A stretch of DNA of 64,000 nt, taken from NCBI RefSeq assembly GCF_037861325.1, contig NZ_JAFELW010000001.1; one strand, given 5' to 3'. Positions within the stretch are counted from its first letter, which is position 1; each line of letters begins with the position of its first letter. The notes below the pieces were generated by a model. The model saw only the letters and a list, made by a program, of their open reading frames with translations, searched no databases and was not told the origin of the DNA. The translations under genes were made by a program, and so were the position numbers. This document shows positions 25,232-33,839 of the stretch, in pieces. Source of the stretch: Riemerella anatipestifer_F (GTDB taxonomy: Bacteria > Bacteroidota > Bacteroidia > Flavobacteriales > Weeksellaceae).

Positions 25232-26326
25232 TTAACTTAGTACCTCTTTATAAACTTTCATTAAGTCTGTAGCTATATTTTCATCATTAAACCTCTGCAC
25301 ATAGTCTAATCCCTTTTCTGAACGGCGTTTTCTTTCCGCTTCATTATTCCATAGAAATAGGATTTTGGATTTAATATCTGATATATTATGCGGATTGATG
25401 TAAGTAGAATCTGGACCACCAGCTTCGGGCATACTACTTATATTACTCGTAATAACAGGAGTGCCTGAATATAAAGCCTCTATAATAGGAATGCCAAACC
25501 CTTCGAAAAGGCTGGGATAAATAAATATATCTGCCAACTGATAAATCCCTGCCAGCTCCTCCATAGATACATTTTCTAAAAAATGGACTTCTACTTTGGT
25601 TTGAGCTAGTGTTTTATCAACTTCTTTTTGATATTTTGTTTTTCTACCTATTACAACTAAAGGGATACCTGTACCGTCTAAAGCCTTAATGACATTGAGT
25701 AAATTTTTCCGTTCTTCTATCGTGCCAACATTTAGTAGAAAACGTTTTGGCAACTGATACTTTACAGCAATTTTAGTAAGTTCGCTGGGGCTTAGTGGGT
25801 TCTTAAAAGCTTTATGACAGCCTTGATAAACCACTTTTATCTTCTTTTCCGAAACATTTAGATATTTAATAATATCTCTTTTTGTTTGCTCTGAAATGGC
25901 AATGATAACATCTGCCTGTTGAGCCGCTTTTTTAAATTTCCAAAAATGAATTTTTCTGTCAAAGAAAGAATAAAATTGAGGGTAACGCAAGAAAATTAAA
26001 TCATGAATAGTTACTACTTTTTTAATTGTTTTATCATTCCATATCAAAGGGAGTTCTCCAGAAAGTCCGTGAAATATATCGGCTTTTAAATTCTGAGCAT
26101 CAGTTCCCATTTGCCTTTGCCTCGCTAAAAATCCTTTGGATATTTCTTTAAAAGTAACATTGGGTAATGTTAAAATATCTTTTCCTCTTTCACTTATTTT
26201 TTCAGCTAAAAGATAGTATTGATATTGCGAAAATTCTGAAGCCAAAATCCTTACCAAATCTCTAGAGTAGTTCCCTAGACCTGAGGTATTATGAAAAAAT
26301 CTTTTGGCATCGAAGGCTATTTTCAT
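25232..26326 (-). CDS. Glycosyltransferase, GT4 type
   Basis: 364 residues, GT-B fold. Seen: Gly-Leu-Gly-Asn-Tyr near 16-20 in the N-terminal donor loop, Asn-Val-Gly-Thr-Ile-Glu-Glu-Arg-Lys-Asn-Leu near 198-208, and the C-terminal Pro-Ser-Leu-Phe-Glu-Gly-Phe-Gly-Ile-Pro-Ile-Ile-Glu-Ala near 274-287 with the Glu-x7-Glu pair of GT4 enzymes. Probably a mannosyl- or similar transferase in surface glycan synthesis, at the inner face of the membrane. It is the last of four genes read together; 5 bases separate it from the deacetylase gene. Confidence 0.88.
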   Translation of the reverse strand: MKIAFDAKRFFHNTSGLGNYSRDLVRILASEFSQYQYYLLAEKISERGKDILTLPNVTFKEISKGFLARQRQMGTDAQNLKADIFHGLSGELPLIWNDKTIKKVVTIHDLIFLRYPQFYSFFDRKIHFWKFKKAAQQADVIIAISEQTKRDIIKYLNVSEKKIKVVYQGCHKAFKNPLSPSELTKIAVKYQLPKRFLLNVGTIEERKNLLNVIKALDGTGIPLVVIGRKTKYQKEVDKTLAQTKVEVHFLENVSMEELAGIYQLADIFIYPSLFEGFGIPIIEALYSGTPVITSNISSMPEAGGPDSTYINPHNISDIKSKILFLWNNEAERKRRSEKGLDYVQRFNDENIATDLMKVYKEVLS

Positions 26327-26331
26327 AATGA

Positions 26332-27105
26332 TTATTTTGTTTTTTCAGCTAAAAATTCTTTATAAGTTACAAATGTTTCACCCTTGTTCTTTAACCAAGA
26401 TACGAAATTATCAAATCTTTTTACCATAAGCTCTCCTGTATTTTTGGTAGTATAGGACGGTAATTTGTAACTTTTTTTGCTAATATTAGAAAATTCCCAA
26501 GGATGGAAATAGATATTAAGATAACCATCTCTTTTTAACGCATAATTAGTCAACAGTTGGTATATAAATATCGGAAAATTATGAAAACTAAGCCAAAACA
26601 AAGGTACTCTTAATAAAGAAACAGAAGCTGGTATTTGCCAAACATTTCCCTCTTTAAAGTATGTTTTAGAAAAATGTAAATTGTTATATCTTCCTGGCAA
26701 AAAGGTAGGATTGATAGAAGAATTGTATAAATACCCCGCATCTTCCACTTCTTCCTCCTTTATAGGCTGCATTCTAGGCATTCTTAACCCCACAACTTCT
26801 GTATTAAACAAAGTGCTAAGTCGCTCTCTTGAGGTTTTCAAATCTGACTCGTCAAAATGAGAATGATACCAAGTGTGTGAGGCAAGTTCGTGTCCTTCTG
26901 ACAGTAACTGATGAATTAAATCCTGACTATTTTCTGCAAAAACTACCGTTGAGAAAAAAGTCGCTTTTATTTGATATTTTTTTAATATTTCCAATATATT
27001 TTTTAACCCCTCTTGAGATACTTTTAGCTGCTCCTCAAAAGGGATACCCCCTTGGTATTCTAGGGGCATGTCAAATTCTTCTATATCAAATGAGAGTAGA
27101 ACCAT
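26332..27105 (-). CDS. Polysaccharide deacetylase family protein (NodB domain)
   Basis: 257 residues. NodB motifs: Ser-Phe-Asp-Ile-Glu-Glu near 5-10 (catalytic base and metal Asp) and Ser-His-Thr-Trp-Tyr-His-Ser-His near 75-82 for the metal His pair; Arg-Met-Pro-Arg near 107. It has no signal peptide, so it should act in the cytosol or at the inner membrane face on a lipid-linked sugar. The Ser-Phe-Asp-Ile-Glu form resembles the DUF3473/PEP-CTERM-type deacetylases. It lies in the glycan cluster between GT4 and GT2 genes. Confidence 0.87.
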   Translation of the reverse strand: MVLLSFDIEEFDMPLEYQGGIPFEEQLKVSQEGLKNILEILKKYQIKATFFSTVVFAENSQDLIHQLLSEGHELASHTWYHSHFDESDLKTSRERLSTLFNTEVVGLRMPRMQPIKEEEVEDAGYLYNSSINPTFLPGRYNNLHFSKTYFKEGNVWQIPASVSLLRVPLFWLSFHNFPIFIYQLLTNYALKRDGYLNIYFHPWEFSNISKKSYKLPSYTTKNTGELMVKRFDNFVSWLKNKGETFVTYKEFLAEKTK

Positions 27106-27110
27106 CTGGT

Positions 27111-28040
27111 TTAAAAGTTTTTTGTTCTAACAATATAAGTGGGACGTTCTTTAACTTGTTTAAAAATCTTCCCTAGATAAATCCCCATTATTCCAAGAAT
27201 AATAAGCTGAACTCCACCAAAAAAGACCATCGTCATAATTAGAGATGCCCAACCAGAAATTTCTGTATCTGACCAAAATGCATACACCACATAAGGTATA
27301 TAAATGAGTACCGCTAATATGGAAAAGAAAAACCCTAAATAAGCTGCCAAATAGAGCGGTTTTGTACTAAATGATGTTATCCCTGTAAATGCGAAGCTAA
27401 TCATTTTCTTTAGATTGTAGCTGCTTTCTCCCGATAATCTTTCAGCTGCAACAAAACTTACGCCCGTTTGTTTAAAACCAACCCAATTCGTCCACCCTCT
27501 TAAAAAAAGGTCCTCTTCTTTTACATTTCGGATAATATCAATAACAGAAGCATCCATTAGTCTAAAATCAGACCCGCCTCCTTTAGTTAAATCAATATCA
27601 GATATTTTGGATAAAAAGTTATAAAACCATTTGGAAGTTATTTTTTTGAAAAAAGAGATTTCTTTAGGGTAAGTTCTTATAGTATAGACTATATCATAAC
27701 CTTCCTCCCATTTTTTTATCATTTCGGGAATCAATTTAGGAGGATGTTGCATATCTGCATCCATAGAGATAGCGGCATTTCCTTTGGCGAAATCTATTCC
27801 TGTCTTTACAGCACATTGATGCCCAAAATTTCTCGAAAATTCAATATATCTAACTTCTTTCATTTCCTTAGAAACCTCCTCTAAAACTCGTTGAGTATTA
27901 TCTCTACTCCCATCATTCACAAAGATAATTTCAAAGTCATAATCAGGTGTACTTTTCATCACTTTTTTTATCTCTGCACATATAGGTCTAATGTTATTCT
28001 CCTCATTATGTGCTGGTATGACAATAGAAATAGTTTTCAT
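27111..28040 (-). CDS. Membrane-bound glycosyltransferase, GT2 (GtrB/DPM1-like)
   Basis: 309 residues. GT-A domain with Val-Ile-Pro-Ala-His-Asn-Glu-Glu near 7-14, Val-Asn-Asp-Gly-Ser-Arg-Asp near 40-46 and the metal motif Asp-Ala-Asp-Met-Gln-His-Pro-Pro near 96-103. Two membrane segments at about 230-260 and 265-290 are followed by a basic tail. This is the layout of polyprenyl-phosphate sugar synthases (GtrB, DPM1-like), which load glucose or mannose onto undecaprenyl phosphate. It follows the GT87-like gene after 13 bases. Confidence 0.9.
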   Translation of the reverse strand: MKTISIVIPAHNEENNIRPICAEIKKVMKSTPDYDFEIIFVNDGSRDNTQRVLEEVSKEMKEVRYIEFSRNFGHQCAVKTGIDFAKGNAAISMDADMQHPPKLIPEMIKKWEEGYDIVYTIRTYPKEISFFKKITSKWFYNFLSKISDIDLTKGGGSDFRLMDASVIDIIRNVKEEDLFLRGWTNWVGFKQTGVSFVAAERLSGESSYNLKKMISFAFTGITSFSTKPLYLAAYLGFFFSILAVLIYIPYVVYAFWSDTEISGWASLIMTMVFFGGVQLIILGIMGIYLGKIFKQVKERPTYIVRTKNF

Positions 28041-28053
28041 AGATAGATATAAT

Positions 28054-29229
28054 CTAAGTTAATGAGTAATCTTTTTTAAAATCTTTTACCAATAATTCAT
28101 AAAGTATTCTAAACCAAACTAAACAACAAGGCAATGCTTTTAGAGAATACTTAATAACATAATCTTCTTTTATAGACCTCGGAAATAAATCTGAAAAGCT
28201 AAAACAAGTCAGTACCATTACGAAAAGCATAAGTGCTATTGTGGTAAATGTTTGATTTTTTTGTATTACAAACCATATCATTACCCCAGCAACCGCAATA
28301 ATATAAGTAGGTGATTCTGAACCTGAACTAAATAAAACTATAAACAAAAGTGTAGAAGCTAATATCATTAGCCTGAAAGCCGTGGCTTTGTATTGTGAAA
28401 ATCTAATATATGGCAATGCAAAGAGAATAACTCCTAGTACTAAAAATACCAAATTTGATATATTAGGGTCTCCAAGAACTCGCCTTACAATTCCCATTAA
28501 AGAAAAATCTTGTCTATTTCCCAAAACCTGATTGGACAGATTTTTTTCACTTAAAGACTGATACCAATCTAGGTAAGATTGAAGCCCAAAATGCATATCG
28601 GACAGAAGCATAGGCAAAATTAAAAAGAGAATAGAAATGCCTAAAAAGGAAAAGATAAACTTCTTTTTATTCGATATAAAGGGGAAAAATGCTAATCCTG
28701 CAATCCCATAAATTTTCACAAAAAAACCAGTCAAAATAGCTACAGATGCGTGTATCTCCTTTTTGTTATCAATATAAATAGCAGATAGTATAAGCAAAGC
28801 AGTAAGCCCAACATTAAATTGAAAACTTACCGCTGCTGTAATATATTCCTGTAAACACAACCATGCTAACAATGTTTTTTTATTAGTAGAGATGGGTAAC
28901 TTAGCGAATGCGTACATCAGCAGCCATACATTTGCTAAATTCCACAAAACCATTCCTATTGCATCTGGCATCAATGCGAAAGGCATTATTATCGTACTAA
29001 AGAATATGCCGTAATGATTGCTATCAAAGTAAAGTTCAGGATATTGTGCATATAAATTCTTCTTATCTACTGTATGAAAAAATACATTTTTAAATAGCAA
29101 ATAATTATTATAAGCCTCTTTCCCATGAAAATATTTACTAAGTGCAGAAAAAATAGCCGCCAAGGAATAAACTCCAAAAATTACTTTTGGATTATAGAAC
29201 CATTTTAGCAATTTTGTTTTTACAGACAT
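28054..29229 (-). CDS. Multi-pass membrane protein, GT87 (DUF2029)-like
   Basis: 391 residues with about ten hydrophobic segments. The first long loop is acidic and aromatic (Tyr-Phe-Asp-Ser-Asn-His-Tyr near 66-72), with an Asp in the place used by GT-C enzymes. This fits the DUF2029/GT87 family of polyprenol-phosphate-sugar-dependent transferases that add sugars at the periplasmic face. The GT2 neighbour could make its donor. Family assignment is from topology and loop pattern, so moderate. It is the first gene of the cluster, 5 bases downstream of dapD. Confidence 0.7.
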   Translation of the reverse strand: MSVKTKLLKWFYNPKVIFGVYSLAAIFSALSKYFHGKEAYNNYLLFKNVFFHTVDKKNLYAQYPELYFDSNHYGIFFSTIIMPFALMPDAIGMVLWNLANVWLLMYAFAKLPISTNKKTLLAWLCLQEYITAAVSFQFNVGLTALLILSAIYIDNKKEIHASVAILTGFFVKIYGIAGLAFFPFISNKKKFIFSFLGISILFLILPMLLSDMHFGLQSYLDWYQSLSEKNLSNQVLGNRQDFSLMGIVRRVLGDPNISNLVFLVLGVILFALPYIRFSQYKATAFRLMILASTLLFIVLFSSGSESPTYIIAVAGVMIWFVIQKNQTFTTIALMLFVMVLTCFSFSDLFPRSIKEDYVIKYSLKALPCCLVWFRILYELLVKDFKKDYSLT

Positions 29230-29234
29230 AAAGA

Positions 29235-30047
29235 CTATACCGCTACATTATTTTCTCTTAAAGCATCATTAAGAGAGGTTTTCTTATCTGTTGACTCTTT
29301 TCTTTTACCAATGATTAAAGCACAAGGTACTTGATATTCTCCTGCAGGGAATTTTTTAGTAAGACTTCCTGGAATTACTACTGAACGAGCTGGTACTCTC
29401 CCTTTATATTCAATTGGTTGCTCTCCTGTTACATCTATAATTTTGGTAGAACCTGTTAGTACCACATTAGCACCTAAAACAGCTTCTTTTTCCACATGTA
29501 CACCTTCTACTACAATGCATCTAGATCCCACAAAAACATCATCTTCTATAATTACAGGGGCTGCTTGTAATGGCTCTAAAACACCACCAATACCAACACC
29601 ACCACTTAAATGCACATTTTTACCTATCTGAGCACAACTGCCTACCGTAGCCCAAGTATCTACCATAGTACCACTATCTACATACGCTCCAATGTTTACA
29701 TAAGATGGCATCATAATAACTCCAGAAGCTATATAAGCCCCTTCTCTAGCCACCGCGTGAGGTACTACTCTTACTCCCTTTTCAGCATAGTTTCTTTTCA
29801 AAGGCATTTTATCATGAAATTCAAAAGGTCCTACTTCGATAGTTTCCATCTTTTGAATAGGAAAATACATTACTACCGCCTTTTTCACCCATTCGTTTAC
29901 CTGCCAACCGTTAGCCGTAGGTTCAGCTACACGAAGTTCTCCTTTGTCTAGTTTAGCAATAACTTCTCTAATTGCTTTTTGGTTTTCTTCATTTTGTAAT
30001 AAATCTCTGTTTTCCCAAAGATTTTCTATTGTTTGTTGTAATGACAT
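29235..30047 (-). CDS. dapD: 2,3,4,5-tetrahydropyridine-2,6-dicarboxylate N-succinyltransferase
   Basis: 270 residues. Transfers succinyl from succinyl-CoA to tetrahydrodipicolinate in lysine and meso-diaminopimelate synthesis. A helical N-terminal part (1-100) is followed by left-handed beta-helix hexapeptide repeats with Gly-Ser-Cys-Ala-Gln-Ile-Gly-Lys-Asn-Val-His near 136-146, and a C-terminal cap with Pro-Gly-Ser-Leu-Thr-Lys-Lys-Phe. Full length. It works two steps below dapB at 45.3 kb. The glycan cluster follows directly. Confidence 0.95.
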   Translation of the reverse strand: MSLQQTIENLWENRDLLQNEENQKAIREVIAKLDKGELRVAEPTANGWQVNEWVKKAVVMYFPIQKMETIEVGPFEFHDKMPLKRNYAEKGVRVVPHAVAREGAYIASGVIMMPSYVNIGAYVDSGTMVDTWATVGSCAQIGKNVHLSGGVGIGGVLEPLQAAPVIIEDDVFVGSRCIVVEGVHVEKEAVLGANVVLTGSTKIIDVTGEQPIEYKGRVPARSVVIPGSLTKKFPAGEYQVPCALIIGKRKESTDKKTSLNDALRENNVAV

Positions 30048-30061
30048 ATTTGTATTTTATA

Positions 30062-30577
30062 TTAAAGTATTCTTCTTGCAAATAAAAAAGATTTGTTCCA
30101 GTAAGTTTCATTTAGAGACGAAATAATAACTCCTTTAGAAGTAGAAGCATGGATAAATTTAATTTCTCCATCAGTTTCTATGGTATGAACAATACCCACA
30201 TGAGAAACCTTAGCACCTCCCATAGTTGCGAAAAAAACTAAATCCCCTGCTTTAATTTCTTTAACAGAGATGCTATTCCCCTCTAATGCCTGATCTGTTG
30301 AACGCCTAGGAAGGGTTTTATTATTCTCTATAAAAACCTTAGAAACTAGACCAGAGCAATCAAAACCAGATGAAGTATTTCCTGCATACTTATAAGGAAC
30401 ACCTAAATATTTTTCGGCTGTTTTAATTATTTTTCTAGCCTCTTTAGTAACTACTCCTGAATTTTCTGAAGATAATGTTTTAGATGTAACTTTACTAACT
30501 TTAGCCACAGGTCTCTTAGAAGTTCCACAGCTAACTAACAGCACAGAAAATAGCACAAAACTAATAAATCTTCTCAT
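30062..30577 (-). CDS. NlpC/P60 (C40) cell-wall peptidase lipoprotein
   Basis: 171 residues from the ATG at 30575-30577, which gives a lipoprotein signal ending Leu-Val-Ser-Cys at about residue 17. The catalytic domain (about 60-171) has Phe-Asp-Cys-Ser-Gly-Leu, Val-Ser-His-Val-Gly-Ile and Ile-His-Ala-Ser-Thr for the Cys-His-His triad. It should cut peptide cross-links of peptidoglycan from the outer-membrane side. It sits 14 bases upstream of dapD, so diaminopimelate supply and wall turnover may be co-transcribed. Confidence 0.9.
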   Translation of the reverse strand: MRRFISFVLFSVLLVSCGTSKRPVAKVSKVTSKTLSSENSGVVTKEARKIIKTAEKYLGVPYKYAGNTSSGFDCSGLVSKVFIENNKTLPRRSTDQALEGNSISVKEIKAGDLVFFATMGGAKVSHVGIVHTIETDGEIKFIHASTSKGVIISSLNETYWNKSFLFARRIL

Positions 30578-30622
30578 TATTCCAATTTGCCCCAAAAATA
30601 CAAAAAAATAGACTATAAAAAA

Positions 30623-30651
30623 GGTAGTGTAAACTTTAAGTTTACACTACC
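30623..30651 (-). terminator. Terminator of the outer-membrane barrel gene
   Basis: GGTAGTGTAAACTT (30623-30636) and its perfect complement (30638-30651); on the - strand it is followed by TTTTTTATAG. Confidence 0.88.
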
Positions 30652-30707
30652 TCTAAATAATTATTTGACTTTATGTATAAAAATAATCTTTTGCTTCTAG
30701 CTATTTA

Positions 30708-31298
30708 TTAAAATACATATTTGATACCAAGACCAATGTTACCAAGATCAATACCTAAAGAAGCATTATCTGTACTTTTTCCACCTTCTGGCTTAGATGT
30801 TTGATAACCAAAAGCTCCCACAGTAGCTTCTACAGACCAGTTTTTAGTAATAAAGTAATCTACCCCCGGTCTTAAGAAGAAACCAAAAGAAGATTCTTTT
30901 GCTTCTTTTCCTTCTACTCCAGCTACAGTAGCCTTTCTACTTCCCCAAGCCATTGGTACATCAAATTGTCCAAAAAGATAAAAGTTATTACTAATTCCCC
31001 AATATTTTCTAACCATAGGAGTGAACACAAAGCTAGATGTAGTAACCTTGTTTTGATCATCCACTTTATCAGTAACTCCTTGGTAGCCAATACCTGCACC
31101 AACAGCCACAGTAGGGGAAACAAAGTAACCAACTGTAGGAACAAAAGATGCTCTATTTACAGTATTTCCTATTAGGTTGTCTTTAGTAGAACTATAACCA
31201 AAAGATCCTGTAACAAAAGTTCTTCCTGAGAATCCTGAAGTTTGAGCATTCATTGCTCCGAAAAGTGCTAAAGCACCTACTAAAAATAGTTTTTTCAT
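30708..31298 (-). CDS. Outer-membrane beta-barrel protein (OmpA/OmpX-like barrel)
   Basis: 196 residues. Signal peptide (about 1-18, ending Ala-Met-Asn-Ala). The mature part alternates polar and aromatic or hydrophobic residues in about eight strands and ends in Gly-Ile-Lys-Tyr-Val-Phe, with the terminal Phe that the Bam machinery recognises. Typical of the porin-like barrels of Bacteroidetes (PF13568/PF13505 type). A small surface protein with unknown ligand. A single gene: TATATTTG on the - strand at 31325-31332 as likely -7 box and a strong terminator behind. Confidence 0.9.
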   Translation of the reverse strand: MKKLFLVGALALFGAMNAQTSGFSGRTFVTGSFGYSSTKDNLIGNTVNRASFVPTVGYFVSPTVAVGAGIGYQGVTDKVDDQNKVTTSSFVFTPMVRKYWGISNNFYLFGQFDVPMAWGSRKATVAGVEGKEAKESSFGFFLRPGVDYFITKNWSVEATVGAFGYQTSKPEGGKSTDNASLGIDLGNIGLGIKYVF

Positions 31299-31371
31299 TG
31301 TTTTAATTTTAAATTTCTGCTCGGCAAATATAGAATATTTACCTCTAATAAAAAATGATATTTATCAGTGA

Positions 31372-31986
31372 TTAGAATAAACCATTGAGTTGACTGTCTA
31401 TCCTTTCTAATATAGAACCAAAATCTTCTGGTCTTTCTACGAAGTCTAAATCATCAACCTCTATGATTAAAAGTTTACCTTCTTTATAATTTTGTATCCA
31501 ACTTTCATATTTATTATTAAGCTTGGAAAGGTAGTCTATACTTATTTCTGCTTCGTAATCCCTACCTCTTTTGGCAATTTGTCCCACCAATTTGGGTACA
31601 GAGGCTCTTAGATAAATCAGTAAATCTGGGGCGGAAACAAAAGTTTTCATCAACTCAAAAAGCGAAGTATAATTTTTATAATCTCTATCGCTTAAGAGTT
31701 GCATTTCGTTTAGGTTTTCTGCAAAAATATGAGCGTCTTCGTAGATGGTTCTATCTTGAATAATGTTTTTGCCACTCTCTCTAATCTCTTTAACTTGACG
31801 AAATCTACTCCCTAGAAAATATATTTGTAAGGCAAAAGACCACTTAGACATATCGTGATAAAAATCGTCTAAATAAGGGTTATCATCTACATCTTCAAAC
31901 TGAGCCTCCCAGCCGTAATGTTTTGCTAACATCTTGGTAAGTGTGGTTTTACCTGCTCCTATATTTCCTGTTACTGCTATATGCAT
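31372..31986 (-). CDS. Deoxynucleoside kinase
   Basis: 204 residues. P-loop Gly-Asn-Ile-Gly-Ala-Gly-Lys-Thr-Thr near 7-15, Glu-Asp-Val-Asp-Asp-Asn-Pro-Tyr near 33-40, Gln-Asp-Arg-Thr-Ile-Tyr-Glu-Asp near 77-84 (the DRS-like base motif), and an Arg-rich lid near 139-145 (Lys-Arg-Gly-Arg). It phosphorylates deoxyadenosine, deoxyguanosine or deoxycytidine for salvage. The substrate cannot be fixed from sequence. It is followed by a barrel gene with its own promoter. Confidence 0.92.
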   Translation of the reverse strand: MHIAVTGNIGAGKTTLTKMLAKHYGWEAQFEDVDDNPYLDDFYHDMSKWSFALQIYFLGSRFRQVKEIRESGKNIIQDRTIYEDAHIFAENLNEMQLLSDRDYKNYTSLFELMKTFVSAPDLLIYLRASVPKLVGQIAKRGRDYEAEISIDYLSKLNNKYESWIQNYKEGKLLIIEVDDLDFVERPEDFGSILERIDSQLNGLF

Positions 31987-32015
31987 GGATTTGTTTTTTG
32001 AAAAAAATTATTGAT

Positions 32016-32777
32016 TTAAAAAAGTTCGTAAAGATAAAGTTTGTCTCCTATCAAAGCCAAATATCCATTGTTATTTTTTTCCACAATTTGGGCTTTGGGT
32101 TCAGAAAAAACTGTTTTTAATTTATCTTCCTGAAACTCAATTACAGAAGTATTGGTAATCACAAAAATAGAATTTCCTTCTCGTCTTAACTTCCTAGCAA
32201 ATGACACTTCCATTTTTTGAACCTTTTTTGAGATTAAGGATATTTTTATTAAATAATCATTTTGCAAATAATATAAGAAGCCATTGTCTACGATGAAATC
32301 TTTAATATCGTTAAAATCTATATCTAAAACAAAAGAGTTAAGTAATCTATTTTCTCTGAAATGATACTGTAACAAGGTCTTAGACATAGGATTAAGCAGC
32401 CACATCAATTGTAGATTTTCCATATACAAATGGCTGATATAGCTAGCACTCTGGCTAGGCTTAAGACTTTGAATTTCGTTAAGATTTTGGTCTAGCATTT
32501 TTATTTCCTGCTGATTTTCGGAAAACAAAACGATATTAAGAGGATTTTGCACCGATTGAACCTTAAACGGAAACACCATCATCATTCGTCCTTGCTTTTG
32601 CCCTTGTGTGTTATATTTGGTAAAGCTAAAATCGTTATTCTGATATAGGTAGATATTTTCATAATCGTCTATAAAAATATCTTGCACAGATTTTAATACC
32701 TCCTCATCTATAGGTATAAGAACCTGTGCAGAAAGGTTTGCAACCCAAAAACTTATAACGAAGACAAGGGTTCGCAC
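32016..32777 (-). CDS. Exported hypothetical protein, probable beta-propeller
   Basis: 253 residues. Signal peptide (about 1-17). Repeated short strands with Asp-Gln-Asn, Tyr-Leu-Gln-Asn and similar turns in five or so blocks suggest a propeller. I do not recognise the family. It starts 10 bases downstream of the glutaminyl cyclase-like lipoprotein gene, and 30 bases before the kinase gene, so it is co-transcribed. In several Flavobacteria a like gene sits at the same place; no function is known to me. Confidence 0.75.
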   Translation of the reverse strand: MRTLVFVISFWVANLSAQVLIPIDEEVLKSVQDIFIDDYENIYLYQNNDFSFTKYNTQGQKQGRMMMVFPFKVQSVQNPLNIVLFSENQQEIKMLDQNLNEIQSLKPSQSASYISHLYMENLQLMWLLNPMSKTLLQYHFRENRLLNSFVLDIDFNDIKDFIVDNGFLYYLQNDYLIKISLISKKVQKMEVSFARKLRREGNSIFVITNTSVIEFQEDKLKTVFSEPKAQIVEKNNNGYLALIGDKLYLYELF

Positions 32778-32786
32778 TTCACTAAA

Positions 32787-33809
32787 TTATTTAATCTTAA
32801 CCTCGTAGATTTTATCCCAATTTTTCCCTGTAACTAGCATATTTTCACCTTTGAAGGCAATACCATTTAAGACATCATCTTCCCCTGCAGTATGTTTTTT
32901 AGCTATCTCCGAAAAATCAAATTTCCCTACCACTTCCCCTGTGTTTGGATTGATTTTCAGTATATACGGTTGTTGCCATACATTAGCGTAAATAAATCCT
33001 TGATGATACTCTAGTTCATTAAGTCGGTCATAAGCTTGGGTGTTTCCTGCTACGGCAATCTGTTTAGTAATTTCAGACGGGTTATTAGGGTTTAAGAAAT
33101 AGAGATTTTTTGTTCCATCTGATAAAATAAGATTTTTACCATCATAGGTAAGTCCCCACCCCTCGCCTATTGCACCAGGATAAGGGAATTCTGATAAAAG
33201 TTTTAGACTAGCCTTATCATAAATAAACCCTTTCTTGTTTTGCCAAGTAAGTTGATAAACTTTATCGCCCACAATCGTAGAACCTTCCGAGAAAATTTCA
33301 TTAGACTGTGGTGTTACCGCCAAAGGTGTTACACTTCCTAAATTATATTTTAAGATTCTAGAACTGCCATTTTGCCCATCACTTTCGTAAATAGTATTTC
33401 CCTCTAACTGAAATCCTTGAACGAAGTTTTCGGTACTATGCGGGTATTCGTTCACGATAGTATAGCTTAAATTTTGTTCTGGATTTTTAGCAAAAACATA
33501 GATAGTGGCGTCTTGAGTTAATGTTTCTCCACTTTTAGTTTTAATAACAAAAGATACCTCGTTATCACCTAGACTAAAAACTTCAGGCGTAACCTTAAGG
33601 TCTGATATTTCCTTATCTCCAAAACTAATACTTATCGTCTCAGCATTTTTGGTAACCTCTTCTGGAAGTTTGATAACATCACCGAAATGATAACCTTTTT
33701 CTTCCATAGAAAGATTATACTCATTAAGTGTATTTAGTATCTCTTTATCTTTATTACAAGAGGCTAAAAGCATTAAGCTCAAACAAGCCACAATGATATT
33801 TTTTTTCAT
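32787..33809 (-). CDS. Lipoprotein with glutaminyl-peptide cyclotransferase-like propeller
   Basis: 340 residues. Lipoprotein signal with Leu-Leu-Ala-Ser-Cys-Asn (Cys at 18). Residues 25-105 form an Ig-like beta domain. Residues 110-340 match the plant-type glutaminyl cyclase family (PF05096): Phe-Val-Gln-Gly-Phe, Glu-Ser-Asp-Gly-Gln-Asn-Gly-Ser-Ser-Arg, Gln-Leu-Thr-Trp, Gly-Glu-Gly-Trp-Gly-Leu, Leu-Ser-Asp-Gly, Leu-Asn-Glu-Leu-Glu, and Leu-Asn-Gly-Ile-Ala with Val-Thr-Gly-Lys near the end. It may form N-terminal pyroglutamate on exported proteins; many Bacteroidetes exported proteins begin with Gln after cleavage. Confidence 0.87.
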   Translation of the reverse strand: MKKNIIVACLSLMLLASCNKDKEILNTLNEYNLSMEEKGYHFGDVIKLPEEVTKNAETISISFGDKEISDLKVTPEVFSLGDNEVSFVIKTKSGETLTQDATIYVFAKNPEQNLSYTIVNEYPHSTENFVQGFQLEGNTIYESDGQNGSSRILKYNLGSVTPLAVTPQSNEIFSEGSTIVGDKVYQLTWQNKKGFIYDKASLKLLSEFPYPGAIGEGWGLTYDGKNLILSDGTKNLYFLNPNNPSEITKQIAVAGNTQAYDRLNELEYHQGFIYANVWQQPYILKINPNTGEVVGKFDFSEIAKKHTAGEDDVLNGIAFKGENMLVTGKNWDKIYEVKIK

Positions 33810-33839
33810 AATTAGAATCTTTATTTTTTCAGTTTTTAA

